Shown here: positions 30,257-32,434 of the stretch, one piece after another
Numbering within the stretch: position 1 is the stretch's first letter
Layout of the letters: the number at the start of each line of letters is the position of its first letter
DNA from: Anaerolineales bacterium
GTDB lineage: Bacteria > Chloroflexota > Anaerolineae > Anaerolineales > UBA11858
Assembly (NCBI GenBank): GCA_021161345.1
Contig: JAGHAU010000236.1
Location: forward strand, 1 to 32,434
DNA length: 32,434 bases
Direction of reading: 5' to 3'
Translations under genes and position numbers: made by a program
Notes under the pieces: model-generated
The model's database searches: none
What the model saw: the letters and a program-made list of their open reading frames with translations, nothing else
What the model was told of the DNA's origin: nothing

Positions 30257-31219
30257 ATGGTAGGGATTTGGAAAAAGGCTTTTCGTTTGAGATTATTTTT
30301 TCTTAGTGTTTTACTGGTTTCTTCCTGCGGGAGTCCGACAAATGGAAATCAAATCCCGGTGGAAGGTAAAACCCGGGTTGTAGTCACCACTACCTTTATT
30401 GGCGATGTTGTGAATAATATTGCGGGCGATAAAGCAGACATTTCTGTATTGCTGACGGCAGGGCAGAATCCGCATTCTTACCAACCTGCTCCAATGGATA
30501 TGGTGGCAGTCTCGGAAGCTGATTTGATCCTGGTTAATGGTTTTGGGTTGGAGGATTTCCTGGATGATCTGCTGTCTGGTACTGATACACAAGCAGAAGT
30601 GATCGTGGTCTCTGAGGGCATTACCCCACTGATGATGGATGAGCATCTTGAAGATGATGACCATGGTTCAGAGGATTCTCTGGATGCTGTGATGGGCCAG
30701 GACCCCCATGTCTGGTTTGATCCCAATAACGTTCTGATTTGGGCGGAAAATATCACCAGCGCCCTGGCAGGCCAAGATCCGGAGAACAAGGCTTTTTATC
30801 AGGCAAACTTTGACGCTTATCGAGGGCAGCTGCTGGAGCTGGATGTTTGGATCCGGGAACAGATCGAGAAAATACCCAAAAACCAGAGAGAGCTGGTGAC
30901 AGACCATTCTACCCTTGGGTATTTTGCTCAGGAGTACGGACTGATCCCAATCGGGGCCGTTATTCCTGCTCTGACTACCGAAGCGGAAACTTCTGGCATG
31001 GAGCTGGCGGAGTTAATCGACACGATACGAGATCATCTGACCAAGGCCATTTTTATTGGAGTGGACTTTGACCCCAATCTGGCACAGCGAGTGGCCGATG
31101 AGACCGGAGTAAAATTGGTCCCCCTCTATTTTGGCTCACTGTCTGATGGGGAACCGGCCGGGACATACCTTTCTTTTATGCGTTATAACGTGAGCGCCAT
31201 TGTAGAGGCACTGCACTAG
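30257..31219 (+). CDS. znuA: Metal ABC transporter substrate-binding lipoprotein (ZnuA-like)
   Basis: A 320-residue cluster A-I solute-binding protein that captures zinc or manganese outside the membrane. The lipobox is LVSSC (Cys24). Expected metal ligands are His73 (NPHSYQP), His151 (DPHVWFDP) and His217 (TDHSTLGYF); histidine at the third position favours zinc over manganese. The usual fourth ligand Asp (YTDSL in many relatives) reads YFGSL here. A short acidic/His loop (DEHLEDDDHGSED, 128-140) is typical of zinc binders. The start is the ATG at 30257 with AAGGAA 8 nt upstream; an in-frame ATG at 30224 lies inside zur. Confidence 0.9.
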   Translation: MVGIWKKAFRLRLFFLSVLLVSSCGSPTNGNQIPVEGKTRVVVTTTFIGDVVNNIAGDKADISVLLTAGQNPHSYQPAPMDMVAVSEADLILVNGFGLEDFLDDLLSGTDTQAEVIVVSEGITPLMMDEHLEDDDHGSEDSLDAVMGQDPHVWFDPNNVLIWAENITSALAGQDPENKAFYQANFDAYRGQLLELDVWIREQIEKIPKNQRELVTDHSTLGYFAQEYGLIPIGAVIPALTTEAETSGMELAELIDTIRDHLTKAIFIGVDFDPNLAQRVADETGVKLVPLYFGSLSDGEPAGTYLSFMRYNVSAIVEALH

Positions 31220-31228
31220 GCGAATATT

Positions 31229-32080
31229 ATGAAAAAACTGATCAACACTTTTCGAAAACAATCCTTCTCCCGGCGTTATGCTCCTCACGAGGAGAATGCG
31301 CCGCTGTTGGCAATGCAGGACATCTCGGTCCATTACGAAACCGGGTTAGTGCTTGACCACATCAATTTCGATCTGACGCCGGGCACAGCCGTGGCCGTGG
31401 TGGGACCCAATGGGGCAGGAAAGACCACGCTATTTAAGGTGATCGCCGGCATTCTCGATCCCGGTGAAGGGATCGTCCAAGTATCCGGACATGAACCTGG
31501 CGGACACACCTGTATTGCTTACGTACCCCAGCGCAGCACGGTGGACTGGACCTTCCCGGCTACGGTGGCCGATGTGGTCATGATGGGCCGGATTAACAAG
31601 ATGGGTCCATTTTTATGGCCTCAGAAAGAAGATTGGGATGTGGTTCAACGCTCGCTTGATTTTGTGAACCTGTCTGCCTATGCCAAACGCCAGATTAGTG
31701 AACTCTCCGGGGGGCAGCAGCAGCGCATGTTCATGGCCAGGGCTCTGGCTCAGGAAGCTGAACTAATGCTGCTGGATGAACCCTTTAACGGGCTTGATGT
31801 CCCGGCCCAGGAGAAGATCCTCGAGATCCTGGCTACGCTAAAATTGCAAAATGTGACCGTGATGATCTCAATGCATGACCTGCGTATGGCCGCCGAACAG
31901 TTTGATCGGGTAATGCTATTAAATAAAGAATTATTGGGTTTTGGCGTCCCTGAAGAAGTCTTTACCAGGGACCTGCTTCTAAAAGCCTACCAGGGGCACC
32001 TGCATTTTGTGGAAGGGGAATTTGATACCCTGGCTGTAGGAGACGACTGCTGTGAGGGAGAGCAACATGAATATCATTGA
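31229..32080 (+). CDS. znuC: Metal ABC transporter ATP-binding protein (ZnuC-like)
   Basis: The 283-residue ATPase of the metal importer. Walker A is GPNGAGKTT (59-67), the Q-loop is VPQRSTVDWTFP, the signature is LSGGQQQR, Walker B is LMLLDEP and the H-loop is SMHD. QRSTVDWTFPATVADVVMMGR is typical of the zinc/manganese branch. The C-terminus ends in an acidic, Cys/His-containing tail (GDDCCEGEQHEYH) that may sense or bind metal. The gene lies 9 nt after znuA and overlaps znuB by 14 nt. Confidence 0.94.
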   Translation: MKKLINTFRKQSFSRRYAPHEENAPLLAMQDISVHYETGLVLDHINFDLTPGTAVAVVGPNGAGKTTLFKVIAGILDPGEGIVQVSGHEPGGHTCIAYVPQRSTVDWTFPATVADVVMMGRINKMGPFLWPQKEDWDVVQRSLDFVNLSAYAKRQISELSGGQQQRMFMARALAQEAELMLLDEPFNGLDVPAQEKILEILATLKLQNVTVMISMHDLRMAAEQFDRVMLLNKELLGFGVPEEVFTRDLLLKAYQGHLHFVEGEFDTLAVGDDCCEGEQHEYH

Positions 32081-32434
32081 TCTATTAATTACCCCCCTTA
32101 GTTATTCCTTTATGGTGCGGGGTTTAACCGCAGCTGTGCTGACTGGAATCGTCTGCGCTGTGATAGGTGTCTACGTAGTGGTTCGGGGATTGGCCTTTTT
32201 TGGTGATGCCCTGGCGCATTCGATCCTACCAGGTGTGGCAGTAGGTTACCTGATTACAGATGGCGCCCGGGAACCTCTCTTTTGGTGGGGCACCGGTACC
32301 GCAGTGGTTGTCTCATTGGTGATCGGCGCGGTTAGCAAGGGCGCCAGGATCAAACAAGACACTGCAATCGGCATTATTTTTGCCGGCATGTTTGCCCTGG
32401 GCATTGCTATTATTTCCACAGTAAAGAGCTATAC
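32067..32434 (+). CDS. znuB: Metal ABC transporter permease (ZnuB-like), partial at window end
   Basis: The first 122 residues of the membrane subunit. The frame starts at an ATG inside the end of znuC (GGGAG upstream) and stays open to the window edge. The translation MNIIDLLITPLSYSFMVRGL, then GVYVVVRGLAFFGDALAHSILPG, is the standard N-terminus of ZnuB/MntB permeases. Three or four hydrophobic helices are visible. The 3' end is outside the window. Confidence 0.9.
   Translation, partial: MNIIDLLITPLSYSFMVRGLTAAVLTGIVCAVIGVYVVVRGLAFFGDALAHSILPGVAVGYLITDGAREPLFWWGTGTAVVVSLVIGAVSKGARIKQDTAIGIIFAGMFALGIAIISTVKSY

Overview
The window looks like a piece of a Chloroflexota chromosome, most likely an Anaerolineae member. 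This is inference from gene content; no rRNA is present. The pointers are lipoproteins with Pro/Thr-rich (PTPT) spacers, an NBR1-like Ig lipoprotein, a LysM protein with a PT-rich stalk, a bactofilin, a DUF6391 protein, a very small SWIM zinc-finger protein and a class III PPK2. There is no tRNA, rRNA, CRISPR array, transposase or phage gene.

Layout. (1) 20-4495, minus strand: a tight operon read leftwards, DUF6391 protein, DNA polymerase III delta (holA), a catalytic M16 peptidase, its zinc-less M16 partner, and holo-ACP synthase (acpS), with 4-nt overlaps or gaps of 1-10 nt. (2) 4700-5632, plus: a sugar-nucleotide epimerase with its own promoter and terminator. (3) 5748-9492, plus: Mpg/AAG DNA glycosylase, bactofilin, a lipoprotein esterase and an M3 oligopeptidase. 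(4) 9564-11896: a sugar-phosphate nucleotidyltransferase and a PLP aminotransferase behind a promoter that overlaps a LacI-type palindrome, closed by a strong terminator. (5) 11975-16971, minus: PPK2, a small lipoprotein, PriA and a Memo-family protein. (6) 17330-19945: a large pseudo-receiver/PAS/GAF/GAF/HD-GYP signalling protein. (7) 20118-20331: the C-terminal remnant of a sortase. (8) 20450-22140: an 80-residue SelW/Rdx-like selenoprotein with an in-frame TGA, followed by trpS and dtd. (9) 22231-22590: a four-helix-bundle (S23) gene in AT-rich DNA between repeat arrays. (10) 22795-29675: a GNAT acetyltransferase, an MFS transporter, a promoter-leader-terminator unit ahead of the SWIM protein, MiaB, a Nudix hydrolase, the NBR1-Ig lipoprotein and the LysM protein. 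(11) 29741 to the end: a Zur/Fur-type operator and regulator followed by znuA, znuC and the start of znuB.

The most notable item is the selenoprotein. Ordinary gene calling would stop at its UGA or start downstream at a TTG. Read through the TGA, the gene gives a complete Rdx-family protein with a CVPU redox motif, and a small stem-loop with G in the loop lies at bacterial SECIS distance. The second theme is a family of degenerate heptanucleotide repeats (core GACCGGR) that abut stop codons in several intergenic gaps and also lie on both sides of the S23 gene. Third, several genes (miaB most clearly) have a -10 box so close to the start codon that leaderless mRNAs are likely.
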